The position numbers and the translations under genes were made by a program. From positions 124,001 to 188,000 of the forward strand of contig BOPV01000001.1 of assembly GCA_018332375.1 (NCBI GenBank): a stretch of 64,000 nt of DNA. Direction: 5' to 3'. The DNA is from Roseiterribacter gracilis (GTDB lineage: Bacteria > Pseudomonadota > Alphaproteobacteria > BOG-932 > Roseiterribacteraceae). The notes beneath the pieces were generated by a model that saw only the letters and a program-made list of their open reading frames with translations, had not been told where the DNA came from and ran no database searches. This document shows positions 18,892 through 28,665 of the stretch, piece by piece. Numbering within the stretch: the stretch's first letter is position 1; each line of letters begins with the position of its first letter.

Positions 18892-18930
18892 GGGCGCGCC
18901 GGCTTTGGCTTGGCGCGCCCTCTTATTTTC
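18892..18930 (+). terminator. Terminator after clpP
   Basis: A perfect 9-bp stem GGGCGCGCC/GGCGCGCCC with an 11-base loop is followed by TCTTATTTTC. It separates clpP from lon. Confidence 0.8.
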
Positions 18931-19077
18931 GGACGCGGAAAAATCAAGCCGTTGAAGGAAAACCTAACCGGGCCAGCTTAGCGTTGTCCGAAGACCTTCC
19001 TGCCGCCGCGATACGGGGTAGGCTGGTCTGTCACTACCGGGACCCGCCCCGAGTCCCGCCAACCTTCCGAGGGCTGG

Positions 19078-21483
19078 ATGTTGAAACACACTGCAGGCTC
19101 AATTTTCCCCGTCCTGCCGCTTCGCGACATTGTCGTGTTCCCACACATGATCGTGCCGCTCTTCGTGGGCCGTGAGAAATCTGTTCGCGCACTCGACGAC
19201 GTGATGCGCGAAGACAAGCAAATCCTGCTCGTCACCCAAAAGAACGCCGCACAAGACGATCCCAACCCCGAAGACATCTTCGAGGTCGGCACGATCGGTA
19301 CCGTGCTGCAATTGCTGAAGCTGCCCGACGGCACCGTGAAGGTGCTGGTCGAAGGCGGTCAGCGCGCGCGTATTCTGCGCTTCCGCGAGAATGCTGATTT
19401 CTTCCAAGCCGAGGCGCAAATCGTGCCCGAGCAGTTGGGCGAGTCGCAGGAGCTGCAGGCGCTGTCGCGCGCGGTCGTCGCGCAGTTCGAGCAGTACATC
19501 AAACTCAACAAGAAGATTCCGCCCGAAGTGCTGGTGTCGATCAATCAGATCGAAGAGCCGGCCAAGCTTGCGGATACGGTTGCGTCACATCTCAACCTGA
19601 AGATTCCGGAGAAGCAGCAGCTCTTGGAAACCGAAACGGTTTCCGAGCGGCTCGAGCGCGTCTACGGCTTTATGGAAAGCGAGATCGGCGTTCTCCAGGT
19701 CGAAAAGCGCATCCGCAATCGCGTGAAGCGCCAGATGGAGAAGACGCAGCGCGAGTACTATTTGAACGAGCAGCTCAAAGCGATTCAGAAGGAGCTTGGC
19801 GAGACCGAAGAAGGTCGCGACGAGCTGGCTGAACTCGACGAGCGCATCGCCAAGACCAAGCTGTCGAAAGAAGCGCGCGAAAAGGCGAAAGCGGAGATGA
19901 AGAAGCTCCGCACCATGTCGCCGATGAGTGCCGAAGCGACGGTCGTGCGCAATTACCTCGACTGGATGCTGAGCATTCCGTGGAACAAGCGCAGCAAGAT
20001 CAAGAAAGATATCAAGCTCGCCGAGAAGGTGCTCAACACCGACCATTACGGTCTGGAAAAAGTCAAAGAGCGCATTCTCGAATACCTCGCCGTGCAACAG
20101 CGCATGGACAAGGTGAAGGGCTCGATCCTGTGCCTCGTCGGCCCGCCCGGCGTCGGTAAGACGTCGCTCGGCAAGTCGATCGCGAAAGCGACCGGCCGCA
20201 ACTTCGTGCGTATGTCGCTCGGCGGTGTGCGTGACGAAGCCGAAGTGCGCGGTCACCGCCGCACCTATATCGGCTCGATGCCCGGCAAGGTCATTCAGGG
20301 CATGAAGAAAGCGAAGACGTCGAACCCGCTCTTCCTGCTCGACGAAATTGACAAGCTGGGTGCGGATTGGCGCGGTGATCCGTCGTCGGCGCTGCTCGAA
20401 GTGCTCGATCCAGAGCAGAACAGCACGTTCGCGGATCACTATCTCGAAGTCGATTACGACCTGTCGGATGTGATGTTCATCTGCACGGCGAACACGCTGC
20501 GTATGCCGCAGCCGTTGCTCGATCGTATGGAGCTCATCCGCATCCCTGGTTACACCGAGGACGAGAAAGTCGAGATCGCCGAGCGCCATCTGTTCAACAA
20601 GCAGATGGAATCGAACGGTCTGAAGCCGGGTGAATTCGCCATCAGCGACGACGCGATGCGCGACCTGATCCGCTATTACACGCGCGAAGCGGGCGTTCGT
20701 TCGCTTGAGCGTGAAATCGCGAATCTGTGCCGCAAAGCGATCAAGGACATCCTGATGAAGGGGATCGCTCGCGTGACCATCACGCGTCGCAACCTCGAAA
20801 AATACGCAGGCGTCCGGAAGTACCGCTTTGGCGAAGCCGAACTGGAAGATGCAGTCGGCGTTGTCACCGGTCTTGCGTGGACCGAAGTCGGCGGCGAGTT
20901 GCTGCAGATCGAAGCCGTGACCTTGCCGGGCAAGGGCCGCGTGACGATGACCGGCAAGCTTGGCGACGTCATGAAAGAATCGGTGCAAGCCGCCGAAATG
21001 TTCGTGAAGTCGAAGGCGGCCTCGCTAGGCGTGCATCCGAACGTGTTCCTGAAGAAGGACATCCACGTGCACGTGCCCGAGGGCGCGACGCCGAAGGACG
21101 GTCCGTCGGCAGGCGTCGGTATGGCGACGTCGATCGTCTCGGTGCTGACCGGCATCGCGGTCCGCAAGGACATCGCCATGACCGGCGAGATCACCTTGCG
21201 TGGGCGCGTGCTGCCGATCGGCGGTCTGAAGGAAAAGCTGCTCGCGGCACTCCGCGGCGGGCTCAAGACGGTGCTTATCCCGAAGGACAACGAAAAGGAT
21301 CTTGCTGAGATCCCCGACAACGTGAAGCGCGGGCTGAAGATCATTCCGGTCAACACGGTCGACGAGTTGCTGCGTCATGCGCTCGTTGACGTGCCGACGC
21401 CGGTGGAATGGACCGAGCCGGACGCGGCGGCACCGCCGCCGAAGGCCGAGGAAGGCCAAAGTGACGAGGTCATTCGCCACTGA
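19078..21483 (+). CDS. lon: ATP-dependent protease Lon
   Basis: An 801-residue AAA+ serine protease that degrades misfolded and short-lived regulatory proteins. The N-terminal substrate domain spans about residues 8-200. The AAA+ module shows Walker A GPPGVGKT at 355-362 and Walker B LLDEIDK near 420. The protease domain holds the dyad Ser677 (DGPSAG) and Lys720 (GGLKEK). The C-terminal tail is short and acidic. The order lon-hupB matches other alphaproteobacteria. It has its own leader of over 140 bases after the clpP terminator, so it is likely separately promoted, possibly by heat shock; no clear promoter was picked out. Confidence 0.97.
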   Translation: MLKHTAGSIFPVLPLRDIVVFPHMIVPLFVGREKSVRALDDVMREDKQILLVTQKNAAQDDPNPEDIFEVGTIGTVLQLLKLPDGTVKVLVEGGQRARILRFRENADFFQAEAQIVPEQLGESQELQALSRAVVAQFEQYIKLNKKIPPEVLVSINQIEEPAKLADTVASHLNLKIPEKQQLLETETVSERLERVYGFMESEIGVLQVEKRIRNRVKRQMEKTQREYYLNEQLKAIQKELGETEEGRDELAELDERIAKTKLSKEAREKAKAEMKKLRTMSPMSAEATVVRNYLDWMLSIPWNKRSKIKKDIKLAEKVLNTDHYGLEKVKERILEYLAVQQRMDKVKGSILCLVGPPGVGKTSLGKSIAKATGRNFVRMSLGGVRDEAEVRGHRRTYIGSMPGKVIQGMKKAKTSNPLFLLDEIDKLGADWRGDPSSALLEVLDPEQNSTFADHYLEVDYDLSDVMFICTANTLRMPQPLLDRMELIRIPGYTEDEKVEIAERHLFNKQMESNGLKPGEFAISDDAMRDLIRYYTREAGVRSLEREIANLCRKAIKDILMKGIARVTITRRNLEKYAGVRKYRFGEAELEDAVGVVTGLAWTEVGGELLQIEAVTLPGKGRVTMTGKLGDVMKESVQAAEMFVKSKAASLGVHPNVFLKKDIHVHVPEGATPKDGPSAGVGMATSIVSVLTGIAVRKDIAMTGEITLRGRVLPIGGLKEKLLAALRGGLKTVLIPKDNEKDLAEIPDNVKRGLKIIPVNTVDELLRHALVDVPTPVEWTEPDAAAPPPKAEEGQSDEVIRH

Positions 21484-21527
21484 CGTCGACGGACGCTGAT
21501 CCGGCGTCAGGACTGTATTCGGTTGGT

Positions 21528-21555
21528 CGTACGCCGTTCCCTTTGACGGCGTACG
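21528..21555. repeat. Perfect 10-bp inverted repeat downstream of lon
   Basis: CGTACGCCGT and ACGGCGTACG flank an 8-base loop TCCCTTTG. No T-run follows on either strand, so it may be a transcript-stabilising or weak terminator hairpin. Confidence 0.5.
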
Positions 21556-21648
21556 GCCTTCCGGGCTACATGGCCGCCGGTTCTGGTGCGGGCCCGCCCG
21601 TCACCCCAAAGAAAACACTCAAATTCTAACGACCCAATGGGGGCCCCG

Positions 21649-21924
21649 GTGAATAGGAACGATCTCGTCGCGCACGTCGCCGAGCAGGCCGGACTTAGCA
21701 AGAATGATGCGACCAAAGCTGTCGACGCTGTGTTCGACGGCATTACGCAGACCCTGAAAGGCGGCGGCGAAGTGCGGCTGGTCGGTTTCGGTACCTTCGC
21801 GGTGTCGAAGCGTGCGGCCTCCGAAGGTCGCAATCCCCGTACGGGCGAAAAGATTATGATCAAGGCGTCGATTCAGCCGAAGTTCAAACCCGGCAAGGGG
21901 CTGAAGGACGAACTGAACGCCTGA
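21649..21924 (+). CDS. hupB: DNA-binding protein HU
   Basis: A 91-residue histone-like protein of the HU/IHF family that bends and compacts DNA. The DNA-arm motif RNPRTGEKI is present near residue 58, as is GFGTFAV. The GTG at 21649 gives MNRNDLVAHVAEQAGLSKND, which matches canonical HU N-termini, and GGGGG lies six bases upstream. An ATG 12 bases earlier would add four residues not found in the family. A terminator follows directly. Confidence 0.95.
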   Translation: MNRNDLVAHVAEQAGLSKNDATKAVDAVFDGITQTLKGGGEVRLVGFGTFAVSKRAASEGRNPRTGEKIMIKASIQPKFKPGKGLKDELNA

Positions 21925-21954
21925 TCGCTTGCGGTCTGGTTTTCTCAAAGACAG

Positions 21955-21988
21955 CGGGCGGAACGGCAACGTTCCGCCCGTTTCTTTT
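21955..21988 (+). terminator. Terminator of hupB
   Basis: Stem CGGGCGGAAC, loop GGCAAC, stem GTTCCGCCCG, then TTTCTTTT. Confidence 0.9.
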
Positions 21989-22057
21989 GTGGGTATGCTG
22001 CTTCCATCGCGACGCGATGTGCACCCACATGGCGTCGCTGCGCGCATATATAGGTAA

Positions 22058-22133
22058 GGGCGGTTAGCTCAGCTGGCAGAGCACCTCGTTTACACCGAGG
22101 GTGTCGGCGGTTCGAACCCGTCACCGCCCACCA
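22058..22133 (+). tRNA. tRNA-Val(TAC)
   Basis: A 76-base cloverleaf with acceptor GGGCGGT/ACCGCCC, anticodon TAC in CCTCGTTTACACCGAGG, and encoded CCA. Confidence 0.96.
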
Positions 22134-22277
22134 ACCTACGCAGCGCGACAGCATGGGTGGGTCACCTCCGAAGCCTTGGCGTAGGAGGGCTGGACCTGCC
22201 AGGCGCCGCTTCGGTGGGCAGGCCACGCCGTCGCTTTGCGGCCAGGAACCAGCCCCAGCCGGGCCGGTTACCAGCAT
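22134..22277. other. GC-rich stretch with nested inverted repeats
   Basis: No convincing gene is seen between tRNA-Val and the small frames that follow. The DNA holds nested self-complementary segments around 22178-22265: GGCGT with ACGCC, CCTGCC with GGCAGG, and GGGCTGG with CCAGCCC. This could be a structured RNA, but it matches no RNase P, SRP, 6S or tmRNA signature I know. Confidence 0.3.
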
Positions 22278-22451
22278 ATGCTTGCTCTTGTACCCGAGCG
22301 TGCGGCCCACCTGCCGGCGCGTATGTCGACCGGCCGGGCCATCGTCCCGGTCTTTAAGCCCCAGGACCGGATGCGGGATGCCGCCCGGCGGTACCGGCGC
22401 CCGGTCTATCAGCGCCCAGCGAGCGGGCAGGTCCTTGACCTGACGGTCTGA
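22278..22451 (+). CDS. Doubtful small basic protein, 57 residues
   Basis: An ATG-started frame encodes a basic peptide whose last residues read SGQVLDLTV. The neighbouring gene at 22533 ends RGQLLDIHV, a similar tail. Codon use is unlike the neighbours: six of ten arginines are CGG, where this genome prefers CGC and CGT. No ribosome site is visible before the ATG, and the frame is also open upstream from 22185 with a TTG at 22236. It could be a decaying or foreign gene, or chance. Confidence 0.25.
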   Translation: MLALVPERAAHLPARMSTGRAIVPVFKPQDRMRDAARRYRRPVYQRPASGQVLDLTV

Positions 22452-22532
22452 TCTACAGCTTTGTTCCGAATATTTAGGTGACGGTAACGGGCGGTAGCAT
22501 TGTATGCTGCAGTCTGTCTCCAGGAGCACCCT

Positions 22533-22736
22533 ATGAGCGGTATCAATTTCGACCTGAGCTCGGCGACGAATCTCAAAGCGATTCCAGCAATCGTCGCTTT
22601 GAAGTCCCAGAAGCTGCAGGGCGATGCTTTGGCGTCGCTGGTCGGCGACGCGCTGGAAAATTCCAAGAAGATCGCCCAGTCGGCCGTTGCGGCTGCATCG
22701 GGCGGTCGCGGTCAATTGCTCGACATCCACGTCTAA
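22533..22736 (+). CDS. Small hypothetical protein, 67 residues
   Basis: A 67-residue protein starting MSGINFDLSSATNL, with AGGAG seven bases before the ATG. The middle (residues about 16-55) is an alanine-rich amphipathic helical region without a membrane segment, and the end is a glycine-rich GGRGQLLDIHV tail. Codon use fits the genome. It lies between tRNA-Val and tRNA-Asp, which are adjacent or nearly so in many alphaproteobacteria. No family is recognised. The layout is loosely like small YjfB-type motility proteins, but I cannot support that assignment. Confidence 0.7.
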   Translation: MSGINFDLSSATNLKAIPAIVALKSQKLQGDALASLVGDALENSKKIAQSAVAAASGGRGQLLDIHV

Positions 22737-22796
22737 GAATTACGCCGGGCAGGCGTTGACACTGCCCGTCACCCCGCGTACATCGCACGGCCTCAC

Positions 22797-22873
<77 letters not shown>

Positions 22874-22930
22874 TTTTCTTCTGTAATCTTTCGAAGCTTG
22901 ATGTGCGGTTGCCGCTTGTGGCACCGCTCG

Positions 22931-23845
22931 ATGCGTATGTCGCGCGCACGCTTCCTTCTGTCCCTGGTCAGTTTTTCGTTCGGTATCGCCCAAGCGCAGG
23001 ATTGCGCGCTGACGCGGACGGAATTTGAATTTCCCGACGCGCGCCAAGGCAAAGTGCTGCAGCTCGCAGCGACTGCACCGCAAGCTGCGGGACGACTTGG
23101 CGTCGTCGTATTCAGCCACGGCTTCTCAGATCAAAAAGAAAGCTACCAACCGCTGGTGCATCCGCTCGCCTGTGCGGGCTGGCTGGTGCTGCAACCGAAT
23201 CACCTTGATTCACGTGTGTTTCCAGGTGATCCGCGACGTGCAGGAATTTGGTTTTCGCGCGTCGAAGATGTCGTCCACATCCTCGATCTGCTGCCCGAGA
23301 TCGAACGTCGTGCACCTGGATTGCAGAATCGAATCGATCCAACACGAATCGTCGTCGTCGGGCATTCGTACGGCGCCTTTACCGCGCAGCTGGTCGCCGG
23401 CGTGACAATGACTCTCAACGAACGTCAGGTTTCATTCCGCGATCGGCGCGTGCGCGCGATTGTCGCGATTGCGCCGGTCGGCTCGTGGCAGATCTTCCGC
23501 GACACGGCGTGGGACGATCTCGAAATCCCGCTGTTGGAAGTGCAGGGCGGCAAGGACCGGCCGCCGCCGGCCGATCAACCGCGGCGCAATCTGGTGCCGT
23601 ACGACCGCAGCAAAGTACCCGGCACTGCGCTGCTATTCCTGCCCGACTCGGGACATCACTTCGGCAACATCTATGGGCGCGGGGATGTGGGTGCTGAGAC
23701 CGATCCGCGCATGGTCGAGACGGTGGCCCGGCTTGTGGTCGCCTACCTCGATGAGACGGTCAAAGAGCAGGCAAATGCGCTTCATACGGCCTATGAACAG
23801 ATTGATCGTCGCTGGCCGGGATTGGCTGAACTGTCGCGCAAATAA
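22931..23845 (+). CDS. Secreted alpha/beta hydrolase, dienelactone hydrolase-like
   Basis: A hydrolase of about 304 residues with a signal peptide (residues about 1-21, ending AQAQ), so probably periplasmic. The nucleophile elbow VVGHSYGAF holds the catalytic serine, FSHGF near residue 64 forms the oxyanion hole, and the GHHFGN segment supplies the likely catalytic histidine. The plan is close to the platelet-activating-factor acetylhydrolase/dienelactone hydrolase group. The substrate is unknown. An in-frame ATG at 22898 would add 11 residues ahead of the signal peptide and is less likely. It starts shortly after tRNA-Asp and ends 60 bases before nuoA. Confidence 0.82.
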   Translation: MRMSRARFLLSLVSFSFGIAQAQDCALTRTEFEFPDARQGKVLQLAATAPQAAGRLGVVVFSHGFSDQKESYQPLVHPLACAGWLVLQPNHLDSRVFPGDPRRAGIWFSRVEDVVHILDLLPEIERRAPGLQNRIDPTRIVVVGHSYGAFTAQLVAGVTMTLNERQVSFRDRRVRAIVAIAPVGSWQIFRDTAWDDLEIPLLEVQGGKDRPPPADQPRRNLVPYDRSKVPGTALLFLPDSGHHFGNIYGRGDVGAETDPRMVETVARLVVAYLDETVKEQANALHTAYEQIDRRWPGLAELSRK

Positions 23846-23905
23846 AGCCTCGCATCCGATGGCCGACGGGTCTAGGTTCCGGCCGCTCTAAGTACCGGTG
23901 CGGAC

Positions 23906-24274
23906 ATGCAGAACCCGCTTCTAGTCCAATATCTTCCGATCCTTCTCTTCCTCGGAATCGCGATTGTCGTTTCGGGTGCCGCCGTAGGCTTGTCTTGGGT
24001 CCTGGCGGTGCACAAACCCGACAGCGAAAAGGTCAGCGCCTATGAGTGCGGCTTCGACGCGTTCTCGGACGCGCGTGCCAAGTTCGACGTGCGCTACTAC
24101 CTGGTCGCGATCCTGTTCATCATCTTCGATCTCGAAGTGGCCTTCTTGTTTCCCTGGGCGATTTCGCTCGGTGACATCGGGACGTTCGGGTTCTGGAGCA
24201 TGGTCGTGTTCCTTGGCGTGCTGACGGTCGGCTTCATCTACGAATGGAAGAAAGGCGCACTCGAATGGGAGTGA
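23906..24274 (+). CDS. nuoA: NADH-quinone oxidoreductase subunit A
   Basis: A 122-residue membrane subunit of respiratory complex I with three helices at about residues 8-30, 63-85 and 90-112. The conserved loop [20 protein letters not shown] matches the family (ND3 in mitochondria). It is the first gene of the nuo operon, and its last codons overlap nuoB. Confidence 0.96.
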   Translation: MQNPLLVQYLPILLFLGIAIVVSGAAVGLSWVLAVHKPDSEKVSAYECGFDAFSDARAKFDVRYYLVAILFIIFDLEVAFLFPWAISLGDIGTFGFWSMVVFLGVLTVGFIYEWKKGALEWE

Positions 24275-24846
24275 GCGCGAACGCGAAGGCATCGGCAGGT
24301 CCGATCACTTCGTTCGACAGTCCACTGCCGTTGCCGCCCGGCGCTGCGCAAGACGCGGTGCTGAAAGCGACGACCGATCATCTGAACGACAAAGGTTTTG
24401 TCGTTGCCAGCTTCGAAGGTCTGCTCGACTGGGCGCGTACCGGTTCGTTGTGGCCGATGACGTTCGGCCTGGCGTGCTGCGCGGTGGAAATGATCCACGC
24501 CTACATGCCGCGCTACGATCTCGACCGCTTCGGCATTTTCCCGCGTCCGTCACCGCGGCAGTCGGACGTGATGATCGTCGCCGGCACGTTGTGCAACAAA
24601 ATGGCACCGGCGCTGCGCAAAGTGTACGACCAGATGGCCGAGCCGCGCTGGGTGATCTCGATGGGATCCTGCGCCAATGGCGGCGGCTATTATCACTACA
24701 GCTATTCGGTCGTGCGCGGCTGCGATCGCGTTGTGCCGGTCGACATCTACGTTCCAGGCTGCCCGCCGACCGCCGAAGCGCTGGTTTACGGAATTCTGCA
24801 GCTGCAGAAGAAAATCCGGCGCGACGCCACGCCTTACATTCGTTGA
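24265..24846 (+). CDS. nuoB: NADH-quinone oxidoreductase subunit B
   Basis: A 193-residue peripheral-arm subunit that carries iron-sulfur cluster N2, the electron donor to quinone. The ligands are visible: the cysteine pair in GLACCAVEM, then [10 protein letters not shown] and [10 protein letters not shown]. The ATG at 24265 overlaps the nuoA end by ten bases; a GTG two codons later is an alternative. The N-terminal extension is typical of alphaproteobacteria. Confidence 0.96.
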   Translation: MGVSANAKASAGPITSFDSPLPLPPGAAQDAVLKATTDHLNDKGFVVASFEGLLDWARTGSLWPMTFGLACCAVEMIHAYMPRYDLDRFGIFPRPSPRQSDVMIVAGTLCNKMAPALRKVYDQMAEPRWVISMGSCANGGGYYHYSYSVVRGCDRVVPVDIYVPGCPPTAEALVYGILQLQKKIRRDATPYIR

Positions 24847-24856
24847 GTAGCCAACG

Positions 24857-25534
24857 ATGAGCGAACCGGAAGCAGCGGGATCCAACCCGCCCGACACGAC
24901 CGCCGAAACGCCCGTCATGCACCCGACCATCGCCGCAGCGCGCGATCTGCTGGGTGATGCGGTGCTCGCCGATACGGTGATCCACGGCGAACCGGTCATC
25001 ACGGTGAAGCGCGAGCAGATCGCCGATGCGATGCGCAAGTTGCGCGACGGCGCGTTGGCGTTCGAACAGCTGGTGACGATCTGCGGCGTCGATTACCCGA
25101 CGCGCGCCGAGCGATTCGAAGTCGTCTACAATCTTCTGTCGGTGTCGAAGAATTTGCGCCTGCGCGTGAAAGTGACGACCGACGAGGACACGCCGGTGCC
25201 GTCGGTCGTTGCAGTCTATCCCAGTGCCAACTGGTTCGAGCGCGAGACCTGGGATCTGTACGGCGTCTTCTTCACCGACCATCCCGATCTGCGCCGCCTG
25301 CTGACCGATTACGGTTTCGAAGGCCATCCGCTGCGCAAAGACTTCCCGCTGACCGGCTATGTCGAGCTGCGCTACGACGAAGACCAGAAGCGCGTCGTCT
25401 ATGAACCGGTGAAGCTGGTGCAGGACTATCGCAACTTCGAATTCCTCTCGCCCTGGGAAGCCATCACCGACGTGCAGCTTCCGGGTGACGAGAAGGCGGT
25501 GAAGCCCGCCTATTGGGACGCGTCGCGCAAATGA
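24857..25534 (+). CDS. nuoC: NADH-quinone oxidoreductase subunit C
   Basis: A 225-residue peripheral-arm subunit (30 kDa subunit in mitochondria). Conserved segments include [39 protein letters not shown] and the C-terminal NFEFLSPWE. It is separate from nuoD, unlike the fused NuoCD of enterobacteria. Confidence 0.96.
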   Translation: MSEPEAAGSNPPDTTAETPVMHPTIAAARDLLGDAVLADTVIHGEPVITVKREQIADAMRKLRDGALAFEQLVTICGVDYPTRAERFEVVYNLLSVSKNLRLRVKVTTDEDTPVPSVVAVYPSANWFERETWDLYGVFFTDHPDLRRLLTDYGFEGHPLRKDFPLTGYVELRYDEDQKRVVYEPVKLVQDYRNFEFLSPWEAITDVQLPGDEKAVKPAYWDASRK

Positions 25535-26733
25535 CCGACAGCAACGTTCAACCGGCGACCGATCCGCGTATCCGCCCCTACACGATCAATTTCGGCCCGC
25601 AGCATCCCGCTGCGCACGGCGTGCTTCGTCTTGTCCTGGAAATGGACGGCGAAATCGTCGAGCGCGCCGATCCGCATATCGGCCTGCTGCATCGCGGCAC
25701 CGAGAAGCTGATCGAACACAAGACCTACATGCAGGCGGTCCCGTATTTCGATCGCCTCGATTACGTCTCGCCGATGTGCGAGGAGCATGCGTTCGCTCTC
25801 GCCGTCGAAAAGCTGCTCGGCATCACCGCACCGCCGCGCGCGCAATATATTCGCGTGCTCTTCGCCGAGCTGACGCGCGTTCTGAATCATCTGCTCAATC
25901 TCACGACGTTCGGCCTCGACGTCGGCGCCATCACGCCGGCGCTGTGGGGCTTTGAAGAGCGCGAGAAGCTGATGGAGTTTCACGAGCGTGCGTCGGGCGC
26001 GCGCTTGCACGCGAACTATTTCCGTCCCGGCGGCGTCGCATTCGATCTGCCGGCCGGTCTGGCCGACGATATTTGGGAATACACTGAGAGTTTCCCGAAG
26101 TTCGTGTCGGAGCTGGAAACGCTGCTGACGGAAAACCGCATCTTCAAGCAGCGCACCGTCGATATCGGCATCGTCGATCGCGACACGGCGCTGGCCTACG
26201 GCTTCACCGGCCCGATGCTGCGCGCGTCGGGCGTCGCCTGGGATCTGCGCAAGGCGCAGCCCTACGACGTGTACGACCAGATGGAATTCGAAATTCCGGT
26301 CGGTCTGACGGGCGATTGCTGGGCCCGCTATCTCGTCCGTATGGAAGAGATGAAGCAGTCGGTCAAAATCATGCGGCAGTGCCTGTCGCGTTTGCCCGAC
26401 GGTCCGGTGAAAGTCGACGACCGCAAAGTGTCGCCGCCGCCGCGCGCCGAGATGAAGCGTTCGATGGAAGCGCTGATCCATCACTTCAAGCTCTACACCG
26501 AGGGCTATCACGTGCCTGCGGGCGAAACCTACACGGTGGTCGAAACACCGAAGGGCGAGTTCGGCGTCTTCCTAGTGTCGGACGGAACCAACAAGCCGTA
26601 TCGCTGCCACATCCGTGCGACCGGAATTCCGCATCTCGCGGCGACCGACATGATGACTCGCGGCCACATGCTGGCTGACGCGGTCGCAATCGTCGGCTCG
26701 CTCGACGTCGTGTTCGGAGAGATCGATCGATGA
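25531..26733 (+). CDS. nuoD: NADH-quinone oxidoreductase subunit D
   Basis: A 400-residue subunit (49 kDa) forming the quinone-binding cavity with Nuo[16 protein letters not shown] and [15 protein letters not shown] hold the His and Tyr region that contacts quinone, and the C-terminus ends DVVFGEIDR as usual. The start overlaps the nuoC stop as ATGA. Confidence 0.97.
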   Translation: MTDSNVQPATDPRIRPYTINFGPQHPAAHGVLRLVLEMDGEIVERADPHIGLLHRGTEKLIEHKTYMQAVPYFDRLDYVSPMCEEHAFALAVEKLLGITAPPRAQYIRVLFAELTRVLNHLLNLTTFGLDVGAITPALWGFEEREKLMEFHERASGARLHANYFRPGGVAFDLPAGLADDIWEYTESFPKFVSELETLLTENRIFKQRTVDIGIVDRDTALAYGFTGPMLRASGVAWDLRKAQPYDVYDQMEFEIPVGLTGDCWARYLVRMEEMKQSVKIMRQCLSRLPDGPVKVDDRKVSPPPRAEMKRSMEALIHHFKLYTEGYHVPAGETYTVVETPKGEFGVFLVSDGTNKPYRCHIRATGIPHLAATDMMTRGHMLADAVAIVGSLDVVFGEIDR

Positions 26734-27380
26734 GCGCAACCACGCATCAGCAAGTGCTCGAAGCGGACTTCCAGCCCGCTTCGTTCGAATTCACGCCGGA
26801 CAATCGCGCCCGCGCCGATCGTATTCTGGCGAAATATCCCGCCGATCGTCGTCGCAGCGGCATGCTGCCGTTGCTCGACCTGGCGCAGCGTCAGCATGGC
26901 GGCTGGCTGCCGCGCGCGGCGATGGATCACGTTGCCGACTATATCGGCGTGCCACGCGTGAAGGCGTACGAAGTCGCGACCTTCTACACGATGTACAATT
27001 TGAAGCCGGTCGGCACGCATCTGGTACAGGTCTGCACCAGCCTGCCGTGTCAGTTGCGCGGCGCCGATGCGATCGGCGATGCGTGCCAGAAGAAGCTGGG
27101 CATCGGCTATGGCGAGACCACCGCTGACGGCAAGTTCACCCTGCTCGAAGTCGAATGCGCTGGTGCTTGCGTGAATGCGCCGATGATTGCCGTCGGCGAT
27201 GACTATTACGAAGACCTGACGCCCGAGAGCACCGAAAAGCTGCTCAGCGAACTTGCGGCCGGCGGCAAGCCGACGGCCGGTTCGCAGACCGGGCGCCGCA
27301 CGTCGATGTCGTCGGCGGGCGCAACGACCCTGAAAGCGCAGGCGCAAAAAGCCGGCGTCACCTACATCGGAGAAGAGTGA
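26730..27380 (+). CDS. nuoE: NADH-quinone oxidoreductase subunit E
   Basis: A 216-residue subunit (24 kDa) with the thioredoxin-like [2Fe-2S] domain for cluster N1a: cysteines in [10 protein letters not shown] and [11 protein letters not shown]. It is about 50 residues longer than the E. coli subunit. The extra is an alanine- and glycine-rich C-terminal tail, as in other alphaproteobacteria. Its start overlaps the nuoD stop as ATGA. Confidence 0.96.
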   Translation: MSATTHQQVLEADFQPASFEFTPDNRARADRILAKYPADRRRSGMLPLLDLAQRQHGGWLPRAAMDHVADYIGVPRVKAYEVATFYTMYNLKPVGTHLVQVCTSLPCQLRGADAIGDACQKKLGIGYGETTADGKFTLLEVECAGACVNAPMIAVGDDYYEDLTPESTEKLLSELAAGGKPTAGSQTGRRTSMSSAGATTLKAQAQKAGVTYIGEE

Positions 27381-27384
27381 GACG

Positions 27385-28665
27385 ATGCTGAAAGATCAGG
27401 ATCGCATCTTCACCAACCTGTTCGGCTTTGAGTCGTTCGGTTTGCAGGCTGCGCGCGCGCGCGGCGACTGGGACAACACGGCAGCGATCATCGCCAAGGG
27501 CCGCGACGGCATCATCGAAGAGATGAAGCAGTCGGGCATGCGCGGTCGCGGCGGTGCAGGTTTCCCGACCGGCCTCAAATGGTCGTTCATGCCGAAGGCG
27601 AGCGAGAAGCCGTGCTATCTCGTCGTCAACGCGGACGAGGGCGAGCCCGGCACGTGCAAAGATCGCGACATTCTGCGTCACGATCCGCACAAGCTGCTTG
27701 AAGGCTGCCTGGTTGCCGGTTTCGCGATGGGCGCGCATGCGGCCTACATCTACATCCGCGGCGAATTCTATGACGAAAGCTCGTCGGTCCAGAAAGCGAT
27801 CGACGAAGCGTACGATGCCGGTCTGCTGGGCAAGAACGCAGCCAATTCGGGCTGGGACTTCGACGTCTATCTCCATCGCGGTGCCGGCGCATATCTGTGC
27901 GGTGAAGAAACCGCGCTGATCGAAAGCCTCGAAGGTAAAAAAGGCCAGCCGCGCAACAAGCCGCCATTCCCTGCGATGGCCGGCCTCTATGCCTGCCCGA
28001 CGACGGTGAACAACGTCGAGACGATTGCGGCGGCGCCGACCATTCTGCGTCGCGGCGGTGCGTGGTTTGCCGGCTTCGGCCGTCCGAAAAACCAGGGCAC
28101 CAAGCTCTTCTGCATCTCCGGGCACGTGAACAATCCGTGCAACGTCGAAGAAGAGATGGGCATTCCGCTGAAGGAACTCATCGAACGTCACGCCGGTGGC
28201 GTGCGCGGCGGTTGGGACAATCTGCTGGCGGTCATTCCGGGCGGTTCGTCGTGCCCGATGATTCCGCGCGAAGTTTGCGACACGGTGTTGATGGATTTCG
28301 ACGCGTTGCGCGAAGTTCGTTCGGGCCTCGGCACCGCGGCCGTGATCGTGATGGATAAGTCGACCGATCTGGTCAAAGCCATCGCGCGTCTGGCCAAGTT
28401 CTACATGCATGAAAGCTGCGGCCAGTGCACGCCGTGCCGCGAAGGCACCGGCTGGATGTGGCGCGTGATGGAACGCATGGCGCGCGGCAATGCCAAGATC
28501 GAAGAGATCGACATGCTGCTCGACGTGACCAAGGAAATCGAAGGTCACACGATCTGCGCCCATGGCGACGCGTCGACCTGGCCGATCCAGGGTCTGTTCC
28601 GTCACTTCCGGCCGATGGTCGAACAACGTCTGCGCGATTACAGCGCGCTGACCAAGGCGGCCTGA
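27385..28665 (+). CDS. nuoF: NADH-quinone oxidoreductase subunit F
   Basis: A 426-residue subunit (51 kDa) binding NADH, FMN and cluster N3. [13 protein letters not shown] is the NADH/FMN glycine-rich loop, [13 protein letters not shown] lies nearby, and [12 protein letters not shown] plus the later CAHGDAS region supply the [4Fe-4S] cysteines. Four bases separate it from nuoE. Confidence 0.97.
   Translation: MLKDQDRIFTNLFGFESFGLQAARARGDWDNTAAIIAKGRDGIIEEMKQSGMRGRGGAGFPTGLKWSFMPKASEKPCYLVVNADEGEPGTCKDRDILRHDPHKLLEGCLVAGFAMGAHAAYIYIRGEFYDESSSVQKAIDEAYDAGLLGKNAANSGWDFDVYLHRGAGAYLCGEETALIESLEGKKGQPRNKPPFPAMAGLYACPTTVNNVETIAAAPTILRRGGAWFAGFGRPKNQGTKLFCISGHVNNPCNVEEEMGIPLKELIERHAGGVRGGWDNLLAVIPGGSSCPMIPREVCDTVLMDFDALREVRSGLGTAAVIVMDKSTDLVKAIARLAKFYMHESCGQCTPCREGTGWMWRVMERMARGNAKIEEIDMLLDVTKEIEGHTICAHGDASTWPIQGLFRHFRPMVEQRLRDYSALTKAA

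Noticed and set aside
22134..22532. RNase P RNA, tmRNA, SRP RNA or 6S RNA in the gap after tRNA-Val
   Set aside because: No GAGGAAAGTCCGG-type core, no tmRNA tag frame or tRNA-like ends, and no SRP GGAAGCAGCC loop were found.
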